From Bacteroidota bacterium (lineage in GTDB: Bacteria; Bacteroidota; Bacteroidia; AKYH767-A; OLB10): a stretch of 64,000 bases of DNA. The translations under genes were made by a program, and so were the position numbers. The stretch is from NCBI GenBank assembly GCA_016713925.1, contig JADJOH010000007.1:1165501-1229500 (forward strand). The letters run 5' to 3'. The notes under the pieces are model-generated. The model made no database searches, was not told the origin of the DNA, and saw only the letters and a program-made list of their open reading frames with translations. This document shows positions 28,494 through 39,390 of the stretch, in pieces; positions within the stretch are counted from its first letter, which is position 1; each line of letters begins with the position of its first letter.

Positions 28494-29856
28494 ATGAAAA
28501 AAATCAAGCTGTCATTACTACTATTAGGGGTGGCGTGTTTACAGGTGTATGCCGGAAATAATGGTACCGACATTCAAAACAAAATTCTTCCTTACCCGAT
28601 TCAGCAAAAGAAATTACCCAATGGGCTTAACGTGGTTACTATTCCTTACGATAGTCCCGGATTGGCTGCGTTTTATATTGTGGTAAGAGTGGGCTCCCGC
28701 GAGGAAGTAGAAGAAGGGAAAACCGGTTTCGCTCACTTTTTTGAGCATATGATGTTTCCGTGGAACTGAAAAGTATTCCAAAGAACAATATAGCGATGCC
28801 TTGAAAGCCACAGGAGCCAGTGCCAACGCCAACACCTGGCTGGACCGAACTGTGTATCATATGACCGGGAATGCCGCCAAACTGGATAAAATGTTTGAAC
28901 TCGAAGCCGACCGTTTTATGAATTTGAAATATTCAGTGCAGGATTTTAAAACAGAGGCCGGGGCTGTAAAAGGAGAATACACGAAAAATTCTGCCAGCCC
29001 TTTTGTGTTGCTGGATGAAAAAGTGAATGATATCGCCTTCGCCACCCATACCTATAAACATACCACCATGGGATTTTTTAAAGATATAGTGGATATGCCC
29101 AATCAGTATGAATATTCTATTGAATTCTTCAAAAGATTTTATCGTCCGGAATATGCAACAATTCTGGTAGTTGGTGACGTCACTTCCGAAAAAGTAAATA
29201 TGCTTGCCGAAAAATATTTTGGAAGCTGGCAAACGGGTAACTATGTTGCAAAAATCCCAACAGAACCTGATCAAAAGGAAACGAAATACACACATGTAAC
29301 AAAAGCGAATTTCCCACCGGTAGTTTCACTCAATTATAAAGCACCGGCCTATAGTGAAACCAACAATGAATCTGTTGCCCTGGATTTATTTCTCACCATT
29401 TTATTCTCTGAAAAATCTGCATTGTACAATAAACTGGTGGTCACTGAGCAAAAAGCAAGAGATTTGGGGGCATCCTTTTTCTTAACGCGTGACCCTTACC
29501 TGGCAAAAATTCAGGCTTCATTGGTAGATACAAAAGACATGCAATACGTACGCGATGAAATGAATAAGGTAATCGAAGTAGCAAAAAAGACGCCCTTCAC
29601 TGCTAAGGAAATTGAAGAAGCTAAAATGCGGCTGCGTTATAGTTTCGCGATGGGAATGGATAGTCCTACCCGGATTGCAGAAAGTGTTTCCTTCTATACA
29701 TGGGTCACCGGCAATCCGGAGTCTATTAATACTGCTTATGAAAAGTATGGAAAAGTGACCGCCGAAGAGATGATGAAGGCTGCTCAGAAATACCTGACAC
29801 CACAAGGTCTTACGATTGCTACCATTTCTGCTGATGAAAATTGTCCGGTTAAATAA
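28494..29856 (+). CDS. M16-family zinc peptidase, catalytic partner, frameshifted
   Basis: The start at 28494 opens a signal peptide (MKKIKLSLLLLGVACLQVYA). The inverted zinc motif HFFEH (about residue 86) is followed after ~75 residues by the third ligand in TEAGAVKGEY. The first frame ends at 28769 with ...EHMMFPWN. Removing one C near 28768 gives the family-typical EHMMFRGTEKYSKEQ and continues to 29856, a 453-residue protein. M16 peptidases degrade oligopeptides in the periplasm. The next gene is the non-catalytic half, and the two should form a heterodimer. The single extra base in a conserved motif looks like a sequence error. Confidence 0.85.
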
Positions 29857-29873
29857 TATTGCCAAATAACACT

Positions 29874-31415
29874 ATGAAAAAATTACTCTGTTTAATAATT
29901 ATACTTTCCTCTTTCACCGCCAAAGCCTCTGAGGTGATAGAGCTTAAGCTTCCGAAGTCGGATAAAGTTGTGGTGAAACTGATGTTTAAAAACGGGTCTA
30001 TGTCTGATCCTAAAAACAAAGCCGGACTCACCTCCTTAACTGCAAATGTTATAGCAGAAGGTGGCACAAAGGAGTTGAGCAGCACCGCCATCAAGGATCT
30101 GATTTATCCATGGGCGTCGGGGTATAATGTGTCCGTAGATAAAGAAGTGAGTATATTCACTTTTAGTGTTCATCGCGATCATTTGGATAAATTTTACCCG
30201 GTCTTGAAAGGATTGATTCTTACTCCAAGATTTGAGGAAGAAGATTTTAAACGGGTTAAGTCGAACCAGCAGAATTATATCGATGAAGTCATCCGCACTT
30301 CCTCTGATGAAGAATATTCGAAGAAACTTCTGGAGGATTTCCTGTTCAGAGGTTCGTCTTATCAACATCCTGTGGCAGGAACATCTGAAGGAATCAAGAG
30401 CAGTACATTAGAAGATGTTAAGAATCATTACCTGAATTATTTTACAAAAACAAATCTAACGATAGGTATAGCCGGAAATTACACCCCTGAGTTTTTGAAT
30501 AAATTAAAATCAGACATGGCAATGCTGCCGGAGATGAAATCGCCTTTACCGGAGATGGCCATTGCCAGAATACCTAATGGTATCGAAGTTGAAATTGTTT
30601 CAAAAGACAATGCATTAGGCTCCGCGATTTTTGCCGGTTTCCCCATGACCATTACAAGGGCCAATGATGACTTCGCTGCTTTAATGATAGCAAATTCGTG
30701 GCTTGGGGAACATCGTAAATCCTATTCCCGCCTGTATCAGAAAATCCGTGAGCAACGCTCTATGAATTATGGAGATTATAGCTATATTGAATGGTACAAT
30801 AACGGAGGATCCAATATGTTGCCCAGACCCGGTTTCCCGCGGCGATCTAACTATTTCTCCATTTGGATTCGTCCGGTTCAAACCGCTAAAGGACTAAAAG
30901 GTCAATATCCTGAACTTTCTACAATTGAAACAGGTCATGCACACTTCGCCCTTAGAATGGCCATCAAAGAGATGGATGAGCTTATTTCTAAAGGGATGAG
31001 CAAGGAAGATTTTGAATTGACCAGAGAATTCCTTCGCTCCTATATGAAACTCTATGCACAAACATCAGAGCAACAATTGGGTTACCTGATGGATAGCCGT
31101 TTTTACAATAGGAATAACTGGCTTGAAACTGCTGATCAATTGCTGGCAGGATGTACGCAAGAGAAAGTGAATGCAGCTATTAAAAAGTACTGGCAAACAA
31201 AAAACATGTTTATTACGATTGTGACTGATAAAAGTGAAGCTGTACCGTTAGCCAGAAGTCTTCGCGAAGGAACTGAATCACCCATGAGTTACAGTGATGC
31301 ATTAAAAGGAGTATTAAGTGCTGAAATTTTAAAGGAAGATGATGTGGTAAAATCATATCCCATGAAAGTGAGTACAGTAACTATCCTCGAATCTAACGAT
31401 ACTTTCCGAAAGTAA
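29874..31415 (+). CDS. M16-family protein, non-catalytic partner
   Basis: The 513-residue protein starts at the ATG at 29874 with a signal peptide (MKKLLCLIIILSSFTAKA). The fold matches M16 (FKNGSMSDPKNKAGLTSLTANVIAEGG), but the HxxEH zinc motif is absent: the equivalent stretch is GLTSLTANV. The C-terminal half keeps the substrate-binding Arg/Tyr pair region (YQKIREQRSMNYGDYSYIEW). This is the usual split-subunit arrangement, with an active subunit directly upstream (17 bases away) and an inactive binding subunit here. A TTG 5 codons earlier is unlikely as start. Confidence 0.87.
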   Translation: MKKLLCLIIILSSFTAKASEVIELKLPKSDKVVVKLMFKNGSMSDPKNKAGLTSLTANVIAEGGTKELSSTAIKDLIYPWASGYNVSVDKEVSIFTFSVHRDHLDKFYPVLKGLILTPRFEEEDFKRVKSNQQNYIDEVIRTSSDEEYSKKLLEDFLFRGSSYQHPVAGTSEGIKSSTLEDVKNHYLNYFTKTNLTIGIAGNYTPEFLNKLKSDMAMLPEMKSPLPEMAIARIPNGIEVEIVSKDNALGSAIFAGFPMTITRANDDFAALMIANSWLGEHRKSYSRLYQKIREQRSMNYGDYSYIEWYNNGGSNMLPRPGFPRRSNYFSIWIRPVQTAKGLKGQYPELSTIETGHAHFALRMAIKEMDELISKGMSKEDFELTREFLRSYMKLYAQTSEQQLGYLMDSRFYNRNNWLETADQLLAGCTQEKVNAAIKKYWQTKNMFITIVTDKSEAVPLARSLREGTESPMSYSDALKGVLSAEILKEDDVVKSYPMKVSTVTILESNDTFRK

Positions 31416-31477
31416 GCGCCATATTGCTATTTCTTATTTGATGTATACCAACAAGTAATAATTAGCACCCGCCAAGC

Positions 31478-32722
31478 ATGAGAAAAAAGGCCTTGAAAAA
31501 AAGGGCGGCGATCGTAGGGGGAGGCGCAGCGGGTTTCTTTGCAGCCATCCGATTGGCAGAACTTCAGCCGGAGGTAGAAGTAACTATTTTTGAAAAGAGC
31601 AATCACGTACTCAGTAAAGTAAAAGTTTCCGGCGGAGGCAGATGTAATGTAACACATGCCTGCTTTGACCCGCGAGAGTTGGTTAAGTTTTATCCAAGAG
31701 GGAGGAAGGAACTCATGGGCCCGTTTCACAAATTCGCTCCCGGTGATACTATAGCCTGGTTTAACGACAGAGGAGTAGAGTTGAAGACGGAGGACGACGG
31801 CAGAATGTTTCCGATAACAGATTCATCACAAACAATAATCAACACATTTTTGAATGAAGCCCGGGAAAATAATATTATCATTAAAATGCAATGCGGGATA
31901 GCAGGACTCCGGTTTATAAATGATCAATGGGAAATTACACTCCAGGATGAAACCACAACGAATTTTGATGTAATCCTTATAGCAACAGGAAGTAGCTCTT
32001 CGGTATGGCAACAATTGAAATCCCTCGGTTTAAAAATAGTGGAACCGGTTCCATCGTTATTTACCTTCAATATCAAGGACCGATTTCTTTATGAATTAGC
32101 CGGCATCAGCGTAGAACATGTTTCTATACATATTCCCGGAACAAAACTGAAAGCTGTGGGACCCTTGCTCTTCACCCATTGGGGAATGAGCGGTCCGGCA
32201 ATTCTTAAGCTTTCGGCATGGGGTGCGCGTATACTGAAGGATCTCCATTATAATTTCCCGATTTCAGTTTCGTATTTAACGGAAGAAGACGATGCATCGT
32301 TAAGTGAAAAACTAAAGCATATCAGACATTCCGAATCGAAGAAGCAAGTGAGTACTTTTTCACCCTTCGCAGCGATATCGAAACGCCATTGGAATTATTT
32401 ACTTCAAAGGGCAAGTATCGCTTCAAAATTAAATTGGGCAGATCTCTCCAATAAGAATCTGAATCAGTTAATGATTGAATTATTACACGGGCAATATCTT
32501 GTACAGGGAAAGAGCACCTTTAAAGATGAATTTGTTACTTGCGGGGGTGTCGCTTTGGAAGAAATCAATTTTAAAACCTACGAAGCAAACCGCTTTCCGG
32601 GATTATACTTCGGAGGTGAAATTATCGACATTGATGCCATCACCGGCGGATTCAATTTCCAACATGCCTGGACCTCCGGCTGGATTGCAGGAGAAGCCAT
32701 GAGTGAACGACTGAGTAAATAA
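31478..32722 (+). CDS. HI0933/YhiN-family FAD-dependent oxidoreductase
   Basis: The 414-residue flavoprotein has the dinucleotide-binding AAIVGGGAAGFFAAIRLAE, the family motif VSGGGRCNVTHA, a central LIATGSSS strand and the C-terminal FGGEIIDIDAITGGFNFQHAWTSGWIAG. This combination marks the HI0933 (BaiN/YhiN) family, whose cellular substrate is not firmly known. The second M16 gene ends about 60 bases before it, so they may share a transcript. It converges with the ABC-M1 gene, whose end is only 7 bases away. Confidence 0.88.
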   Translation: MRKKALKKRAAIVGGGAAGFFAAIRLAELQPEVEVTIFEKSNHVLSKVKVSGGGRCNVTHACFDPRELVKFYPRGRKELMGPFHKFAPGDTIAWFNDRGVELKTEDDGRMFPITDSSQTIINTFLNEARENNIIIKMQCGIAGLRFINDQWEITLQDETTTNFDVILIATGSSSSVWQQLKSLGLKIVEPVPSLFTFNIKDRFLYELAGISVEHVSIHIPGTKLKAVGPLLFTHWGMSGPAILKLSAWGARILKDLHYNFPISVSYLTEEDDASLSEKLKHIRHSESKKQVSTFSPFAAISKRHWNYLLQRASIASKLNWADLSNKNLNQLMIELLHGQYLVQGKSTFKDEFVTCGGVALEEINFKTYEANRFPGLYFGGEIIDIDAITGGFNFQHAWTSGWIAGEAMSERLSK

Positions 32723-32729
32723 GCGGACT

Positions 32730-35700
32730 TTAAAGCTCAGAAATCTTCTTCATATTATCCTCCGGAACGCGGTCAACGAGATAATAATAAGGATCAATTC
32801 CTGCCTGATAGGGTTCTTCTTTTGTAAACATAGTGAAGGACATTTCATTCTTATCGAAATGTACTTTTTCCAGTCGAAGTGCTTTACCATATTTTTTTCC
32901 CTTTTCCGGTTTAGCAAAAACACCCACTTCAATCCAATCATGAATTGCAGTTGATTTCTCTCTTCCGCTGGAGTCTGCGTACATTTTATCGGCTGTAACC
33001 TTAAAGCTCACTTCATACCCATCCTTCACTTTTTTAGAAGATGCTTCCAATACACGATTATGAAAGATGGTCATTTTTTTAAATAAGTCGGTGATCAAAT
33101 ATTTAAGGCTATCAGGAGTTTGTCGTTCCAGTCTTTCCACTAACTCATACGATCCCGGATAGGGAGGCTCCCTGTATGCGAAACTATCTACAAGATTCTT
33201 TAAAGCGATATTGACATTTTGATCACCGATCATTTCCTTCAGATAATATACGATCACGCTCGCCTTGTTATAATGTACATACCCTTGATTTTCCACCTCC
33301 ATCAACGGGCACTCCTTCTCGTTCTCCGATCCTCTTGAACGCAGGTACCTGTCCATCTCATAGCGAAGAAACTTATGCATTTGTTCCTTACCGTACATTT
33401 TTTCCATTACCATCAGCGCGGAATATTGAGACATAGATTCAGAAAGCAACGTAGAACCTTGCATCTCCGGACCGATTACCTGATGCGCCCACCATTGATG
33501 ACCCATTTCATGAGCAACCACATAGGTCACCATATCGATATCCTCCGGGTCTTCGAGATTTGCAATGAACCCAATCGCCTCAGAGTAGGGCATTGTACCC
33601 GGAAAGGCCTGAGCAAAACTTGCATAGCGGGGGAATTCAATAATTCGGGCCTGCTTATGTTTATATGGGCCAAAATGTTCTGTATAATAATCAATGGATT
33701 TTTCCATCGACATCAACATTTTATCAACGTTGTAGGGGTGAGCAGCATCATAATACACCTCCAGTTGAATTCCTTTATGCACCTTTTTTCGTATTTCAAA
33801 TCGGGCGGAGAGAAACGAATAAAAATTCAAGGAAGGGTGATCCAGTTCATACTCAAAATAAGCCCGACCTTCCTTTTTCCATTGTCTTTTCAACGAGCCC
33901 GGCGCGATAGCAATCTGATCATCACTGGTACTGAAAATGGTTTTTACAGTTACCCAATCTGAGTTATTGCTGGTATATGTATTCATCCGCAAATTGGGAT
34001 CCCTGCTGAGCTTAGGCATTCTTTCACGCGGTTTCAAGTCCTGCTTCTTTCGGTCTCCTTTATCCTGCAATTCATACCGTGACTGATAACCGATTTGGGG
34101 AAGAAACGATGAATTATTAAAAAAAGATCCGTTATCAACGATAGAGGTATTAGAGATTTCATTCTCTATACCATTAGCCTGATACAATGAAGACATATTA
34201 ATTTTCATGCTATCTCCGGGAAGCAATGCTTTTTTCAAACCATAAATTTCAAAATCCCGTATAGTATCATTTAATACCAATCTGGCACCGGGAATAGAAA
34301 TGGTATATTTATAATCTGACGGTGTGGTAAAGAAGATGGAATCAATAGCCTTATTGCTCTTATTCTTGATCCACTGTATGGATTGAACACTCAGTCTTCT
34401 TTCGGCGGGAAATAAATCGATAGTATATTCTATTGCAATGATGCGTGGCTGTGCAACATGTTCATATTTTTTGTACATTTTTTCATACTCCGATTGAAGT
34501 TTTTCAATCTTCTTAGCTGTGACGTAGGTATTAAGCACCTTGGTATTGTAAAAAAGAAAGGCTCCAAACACAACCCATAGCGTCAGTACGGTATAAAATA
34601 CCGGACGAAGTTTCAGAAAACGATGCCTTGCCATTTTCGTACGCACTTTAAAGCTCAGTTCCCTGCCTCGCTGCCAGTATAACAATCCGACAACCAGCAA
34701 CACTAAACTAAAGAAAAGCCAATACACTTCAAATGCAAGCTTGCCCTTTAAAAAAGGACCAAAAGCATACATATCCGAATAAATTAATTCAGGACTTGAT
34801 CCATATTGAATAAGATTAGATTCCACATCTAAAGCAGGCCAAACAAAGTTATTGGCAATAATAAATGCGATAAATAAAAAGTAACCCAGGTATTTATTGT
34901 TCACCATAATATGAAAAAACACGGAGAGAGAAATAAATGCCAGAAAATTAATTCCATTTACAAATATCAATTTAGTGAAATACACACTTAATCTGATATC
35001 ATCAAAGCCATGGATCAACTGAGTACTAATTCCAATCAGACAGCCAATAATTATTAAAGTTTCAATAACAAGCCACAAGGCAACGGTCTTCGAGATAAGA
35101 GGAATCCAGTCGGAGTAGGGGAGTGCATCATAAATGTCATTCACCTTGCTGTCCCTTTCTTTCCATACGATAGAGCCGGTATAAAAAGTTACTACGGCCA
35201 ATAGAAAAATAAAAAAGGATCCCTCAATCACATCAATGACCTGATAGGTTACAGGGAATGCGGTTAATCCATAACCTTGCGAGGTGGCGAATGACATAGA
35301 GCTGATTAAATTCACTGCTCCAAAAGCATAATCACCAGAAAGGCTGTATTCTTCAAAATAGAAATCGTTTCCAGCCGGATCTGACTTAATAATTGACGAA
35401 TAGAAATTCCGGTACTGAACGTCGGTTGAACGGAAAGGAGAGGTTCCCATGTACGTGCAGATGAAAGAGGAAGAGTGGCATCAACTTTAGCAGCCTTCTT
35501 CGAGCTACCCGCCTTCTCTGAAAAACTGAATCTATAATAAGTAAATACCATAACAAGCAACCCCACACTCATCCATATTAATCGATTCATCAATAGCAAT
35601 CCTTCAAAACCCATAGACATGGTATTTCTATCATCCACTGTCCAGTATTTAGTAGCCACTGAAAATGTTCTCATCCCAAAAGGATCCAACATGGCTCCGA

Positions 35701-36313
35701 GAACTTCGCTATCGATGTCCCGAATCATATTTTGAGAAATGATGTATCCGACAAGCAAGCCTATGCTACCAACAAATGATAAGATCGTGTTTCTGGTGAG
35801 GGCAGCGATAGAAAAAATGATTGCACCGGCAAACAGTAAATTAGGAATCGCAAAAACCATGATCCCATGAAAATGTCCGCTCCAAAAGGTAGGTCCTGTC
35901 AATTCATCATCCAGCCAGGGCATAGCGGTTCCAATAAGATTTCCTACGGAGACACCGAGAAATGGAATAATGCTGATAATTATTGCACCAAAAAATCTCC
36001 CGAAAAGAAAATCTCTCTTTTTAATGGGAGTAGTAAAAAAAATCTGACTTGTTTTTTCACTAAAATCGCGAGCGGCTGCACTGTTCAGGAATGCTGTAAC
36101 CATCAATAAGGCGATCAATGACATGACCGCATAAAAATTCTCTACAACATAAGGTGCATTCTTGTGCACATTACCCACACGTTGTCCAACGGTGATGGAT
36201 TCACTGGAACTGGCACCAAAAATAAGCAGGGCATTTATCAGGAAGAAGATATAAACAATAGGCTGACGCAGCCAATAGCGCAATTCAAATTTTAGAATAT
36301 GAAGGAACATCAT
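32730..36313 (-). CDS. ABC transporter permease fused to M1 aminopeptidase, frameshifted
   Basis: The first frame (from 36313) gives ABC-2-type membrane helices and ends ...FLVIMLLEQ at about 35312. The second frame carries on from FGAVNLISSMSFATSQGYG. Adding one A to the A-run at 35322-35325 joins them as one 1194-residue protein. It has two blocks of permease helices (~1-330 and ~370-640), a soluble stretch, then an M1 metallopeptidase with HEMGHQWWAHQ (about residue 935) and the distal Glu in TLLSESMSQY. The ABC ATPase lies upstream in the same operon, 10 bases away. This ABC-permease/peptidase fusion is known in Bacteroidota; it probably processes or exports peptides, but its substrate is unknown. 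Confidence 0.87.
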
Positions 36314-36322
36314 CTTTTAAGA

Positions 36323-37201
36323 TTAGATCGTTGAAGTTTGAAAACCTTTAATATGGGTGAAGAACACATCTTCCAGATCTGCCTGAACCGGATCAAAACC
36401 GGAGCCCGGAGAGCTATTACTAAACACATGCACCATAGGTTTTCCGGCCACCATCCGTGTAGATATTACGGGGTGCGTATCCGAAAACTCAGGAACTTCC
36501 TGCTTGGGCACCTGCTTCTTCCAAATTTTTCCTTCTACTGCATGCAACGCATTGTCAGGACTTCCGGCATACAAGACCCTCCCTTTATCAATAATGGCCA
36601 TCTGACTACACAACTCTTTCACGTCTTCCACGATATGCGTAGAAAGAATCACAATAACCTGTTCGCCGATTTCAGAGAGTAGATTATAGAATCTATTGCG
36701 CTCACCGGGATCTAAGCCTGCCGTAGGTTCATCCACAATAATCAATTTCGGATCGCCCAATAGGGCTTGAGCGATACCAAACCGTTGCTTCATACCACCC
36801 GAAAAACCGCCGAGCGCCTTCTTACGAACATCCCAAAGATTTACACGCTTCAGCAAGTCCTCAACTACTACTTTCCGTTGTTTATCTATACCCTTTAAAA
36901 TGGCTATATGATCCAGCATATCATAGGCAGAAACCTTTGGATAAACTCCAAACTCTTGAGGGAGATAACCCAATATTTTACGCAACTCCAGTTTATCCTT
37001 GAGCACATCCAGATCACCCAGTAAAATAGAACCGGAATCGGGTTCCTGCAAAGTGGCAATGGTGCGCATCAAGGTAGATTTTCCTGCACCATTCGGCCCG
37101 AGAAGTCCGTACATTCCTTTGGGTATTGTGAGATTAATATCCTGCAAGGCTTTCACACCATTGGGATAGGTTTTTGAAAGATGAGAGATAAGTAGTTCCA
37201 T
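36323..37201 (-). CDS. ABC transporter ATP-binding protein
   Basis: The start is placed at the ATG at 37201 (MELLISHLSKTYPNGVKAL). The longer frame to 37336 adds 45 residues unlike the family. The 292-residue protein has Walker A GPNGAGKST, Q-loop LPQEFG, signature FSGGMKQRFG, Walker B LIIVDEPTAGLDP and switch STHIVED. It belongs to the ABC-2 exporter ATPases, and it lies 10 bases upstream of the permease-peptidase gene, so the two form one transporter. Confidence 0.95.
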   Translation of the reverse strand: MELLISHLSKTYPNGVKALQDINLTIPKGMYGLLGPNGAGKSTLMRTIATLQEPDSGSILLGDLDVLKDKLELRKILGYLPQEFGVYPKVSAYDMLDHIAILKGIDKQRKVVVEDLLKRVNLWDVRKKALGGFSGGMKQRFGIAQALLGDPKLIIVDEPTAGLDPGERNRFYNLLSEIGEQVIVILSTHIVEDVKELCSQMAIIDKGRVLYAGSPDNALHAVEGKIWKKQVPKQEVPEFSDTHPVISTRMVAGKPMVHVFSNSSPGSGFDPVQADLEDVFFTHIKGFQTSTI

Positions 37202-37375
37202 ATGTTTATTTTTTACAAAGGATGAAGATAATAAAAACCATAAATAGAAATTTGATGGATCATCTAAAACAACCAATAGCAGGTATAAATATGTAATTTG
37301 GCTTTCTGAAGTGAAACCGCAATAATCACTCAGCAAAATATCTTAATTCACTAAATCCTTACAAATCTGAAATAA

Positions 37376-38611
37376 TCATAAATCCTTTCTGGCCACGATT
37401 CCTTTAAAAAGAAAGCCCGCTTCGTTACTTATCTCAAGGAACACCATTGGACTTTGTAAATACGTTTCTTTCAAAAAATCAGAAGGAATGCAATCTTCAC
37501 AAGCAGACAACAATTTACCATTTAAATCCTTCGCCAGGCAGTTCGTTAAGGTCTGAAAAATATCAGTAAGGACGGGAATTGAATTTACTTGTTTAGCAAT
37601 AGCGGCGAGTGCAAGCAAGGTATTGGTTCCATCGTAATCAGTTTGTGACAAGCGGACATAGTGGTACTTTTTGTTTGGTGCGAACACATAGCTATATTCT
37701 CGCAACTGATTCGTTTCTCCTAAAGAACTTATATTATCCAGCCAGATCCAGTCCTGAGCGTTCTCTGAAACTTCTAAGGTAAAAAAATGATTTTGATTCT
37801 CAGCCGAAACACGCCAAATGGCCTTAAGCTGATTTGCATCTCTTTTTATTGAAAAGTCGAGGAAATCAACAGGCAAAGGATCATAAGTTGAATTCACTTC
37901 AAAGGCCACCATTACGAGTCTGGCTGCACTTGCAGTTGAGGTAAAGGTGGGATCAGAAGTAGTTGGAGAAGCCCCTGCCAGACGATAGGAAACGGCATAA
38001 CAATGCTGAGAAAATTGTAAATCTGCCAGCTCGGTAAATCCGGTTCCACCGGAGGTAAAAGTTACATTATTTCTGTTGGTTGAGACCGAGGCAATGATCA
38101 TGTCCTTATTATCAGAACTTATTGATGAGGCCAGAGACACTACAGTTGCAGAAGAAGCTGTAGCACTGGTAAATTCAGAAACAGGTGTTGACTGTAAAAC
38201 TCCTGATAATAAAATAATTTGTCCGGAAATGGAACGGACATTTGATCCGCCGGAACTTGTAGAAATGGTAATATTGTCTCCTGTATGACTGCTGATATTG
38301 CTTTCCTTTAAGTAAAACGCAGCATTGAAATTCCTTACCGATGTACCCATGATTACAGATGTGATTTTGGTAAGTGTTTTATCACCCCAGGTAACCGAAG
38401 TCACGTCATCAAGACCGTTGAATTCAGCTGTAATAATTATTACGAGTAAACGGTTAGTACCACTCTGACCTGTATAACTGAAACTGGAACCGGAGCCGTA
38501 GGTTTGTTCTAAAATAGTAACCTGAGCAGGTAAAAAACATGGTGAAAACAGCAGCCCTAGTAAAAGCCCGTACAATTTCAATGGGTTTAGTTGCTGAATG
38601 ACTAATTGCAT
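37376..38611 (-). CDS. Secreted hypothetical protein
   Basis: The 411-residue protein has a signal peptide (hydrophobic run LYGLLLGLLFSPCFLPAQ) and a Ser/Thr-rich beta domain of about 200 residues (FNAAFYLKESNISSHTGDNI, RLVMVAFEVNSTYD). A second beta domain has the LPVDFLDFSIKRD...LKAIWRVSAENQNHFFTLEVSENAQDW pattern common in Bacteroidota secreted proteins, usually just before a type IX sorting domain. Here the C-terminus (FLEISNEAGFLFKGIVARKDL) is a possible degenerate sorting strand without a PNP motif. Function unknown. Confidence 0.7.
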   Translation of the reverse strand: MQLVIQQLNPLKLYGLLLGLLFSPCFLPAQVTILEQTYGSGSSFSYTGQSGTNRLLVIIITAEFNGLDDVTSVTWGDKTLTKITSVIMGTSVRNFNAAFYLKESNISSHTGDNITISTSSGGSNVRSISGQIILLSGVLQSTPVSEFTSATASSATVVSLASSISSDNKDMIIASVSTNRNNVTFTSGGTGFTELADLQFSQHCYAVSYRLAGASPTTSDPTFTSTASAARLVMVAFEVNSTYDPLPVDFLDFSIKRDANQLKAIWRVSAENQNHFFTLEVSENAQDWIWLDNISSLGETNQLREYSYVFAPNKKYHYVRLSQTDYDGTNTLLALAAIAKQVNSIPVLTDIFQTLTNCLAKDLNGKLLSACEDCIPSDFLKETYLQSPMVFLEISNEAGFLFKGIVARKDL

Positions 38612-38991
38612 AATTTAGTAAAAACAAATATGTGTCCATACCTTAATTACAAGAAAATAATTATTAAACTTTCTTACATTGTAATTTATATGTAAGGAAA
38701 AGAAAAAATTAGTTTAAAATCCATTTTATAAACAAAATATATTTTTCTAATTGTCTAAATTGAAACCTTTTCACATTCGTAAAAGCAGCACAAGGCTCAA
38801 CTTTCATTGGCAATTAAAAAATATACAGTAATGCAATTTTCGAATATTGAATCTTCAAAAACAGGGGATTGGGGCAAGGTGATTCCCATTCGCAAAGAGC
38901 TTTACAAAAATATTGCAGTACAATGTAAAGCGACACCGGCACTTATCACCAATCATTTATTAAGAATACCACTAACAAAAAATAAAATATT
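38612..38991. other. AT-rich intergenic spacer
   Basis: About 380 bases lie between the secreted protein gene and the hairpin repeats. A short plus-strand frame (38831-39034) exists but ends inside the repeats and has no recognisable motif. No strong promoter or hairpin is seen apart from the AT-rich region just upstream of the minus-strand gene. Confidence 0.5.
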
Positions 38992-39054
38992 CTCCTTCGC
39001 TAAAGCTTCGAAGGACGAAGACATCCTTCGCTAATGCTTCGGAGGGCGAAGACG
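38992..39054. repeat. Two tandem hairpin repeats of the CGCTAAAGCTTCG family
   Basis: Unit one (38992-39024) pairs TCCTTCG with CGAAGGA around an AAGCTTTAG-type loop. Unit two (39025-39054) has the variant core CGCTAATGCTTCGG with GGAGGGCGAAGACG. Both end in CGAAGAC. On the minus strand unit one is followed by a T-rich tract and can act as a terminator for the GIY-YIG gene. Confidence 0.85.
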
Positions 39055-39279
39055 TTTTTTAGCGAATGCTATTCCTGACCCGGATTTAAGGTACTTCTCG
39101 AATTCAAAGGCGGTGTATTTGCTTTTGAAAGCAATATACGTTTCGAGTTCCAGAGGCAACCGGGTGGATGTATATTTCACTTCACCAAGATCATGCTCCT
39201 CCAATCGCTTCTCTAAATCTGAAGTACAACCGGTGTAAAAAGTACCGTCATGGCACTTCAAAAGATAAACTTTCCACAT
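39031..39279 (-). CDS. GIY-YIG nuclease domain protein, UPF0213-like
   Basis: The 82-residue protein is a single GIY-YIG domain. VYLLKCHDGTFYTGCTSDLEKRLEEHD holds the paired strands (VYLL, YTG), the catalytic Arg (KRLEEH) and a Glu-containing helix (FEFEKYLKSGSG). Small proteins of this type are close to UvrC- and homing-nuclease catalytic domains; their cell role is not established. The last seven codons and the stop (RLRPPKH) are formed by the hairpin repeat at 39025-39054. The usual family end is ...GSGxAFAKKRL, so the repeat has supplied the tail. Its upstream side holds more copies of the same repeat family. Confidence 0.85.
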   Translation of the reverse strand: MWKVYLLKCHDGTFYTGCTSDLEKRLEEHDLGEVKYTSTRLPLELETYIAFKSKYTAFEFEKYLKSGSGIAFAKKRLRPPKH

Positions 39280-39390
39280 AAAAATATTTTTATTTTAAAA
39301 CAATTTTACTCAATTCATAATTAAACTTCGAAGGTCACAATTTTATTAAATATTGAAACTTCTGGTGTAGAATGATCAATATCTTTAGCA

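Noticed and set aside
33375..33962. 195-codon plus-strand frame inside the ABC-M1 gene
   Set aside because: Antisense to the conserved M1 peptidase region; no motifs of its own.
38831..39034. Short plus-strand frame before the repeats
   Set aside because: No homology-like motif, no promoter, and it ends inside the repeats opposite the GIY-YIG gene.
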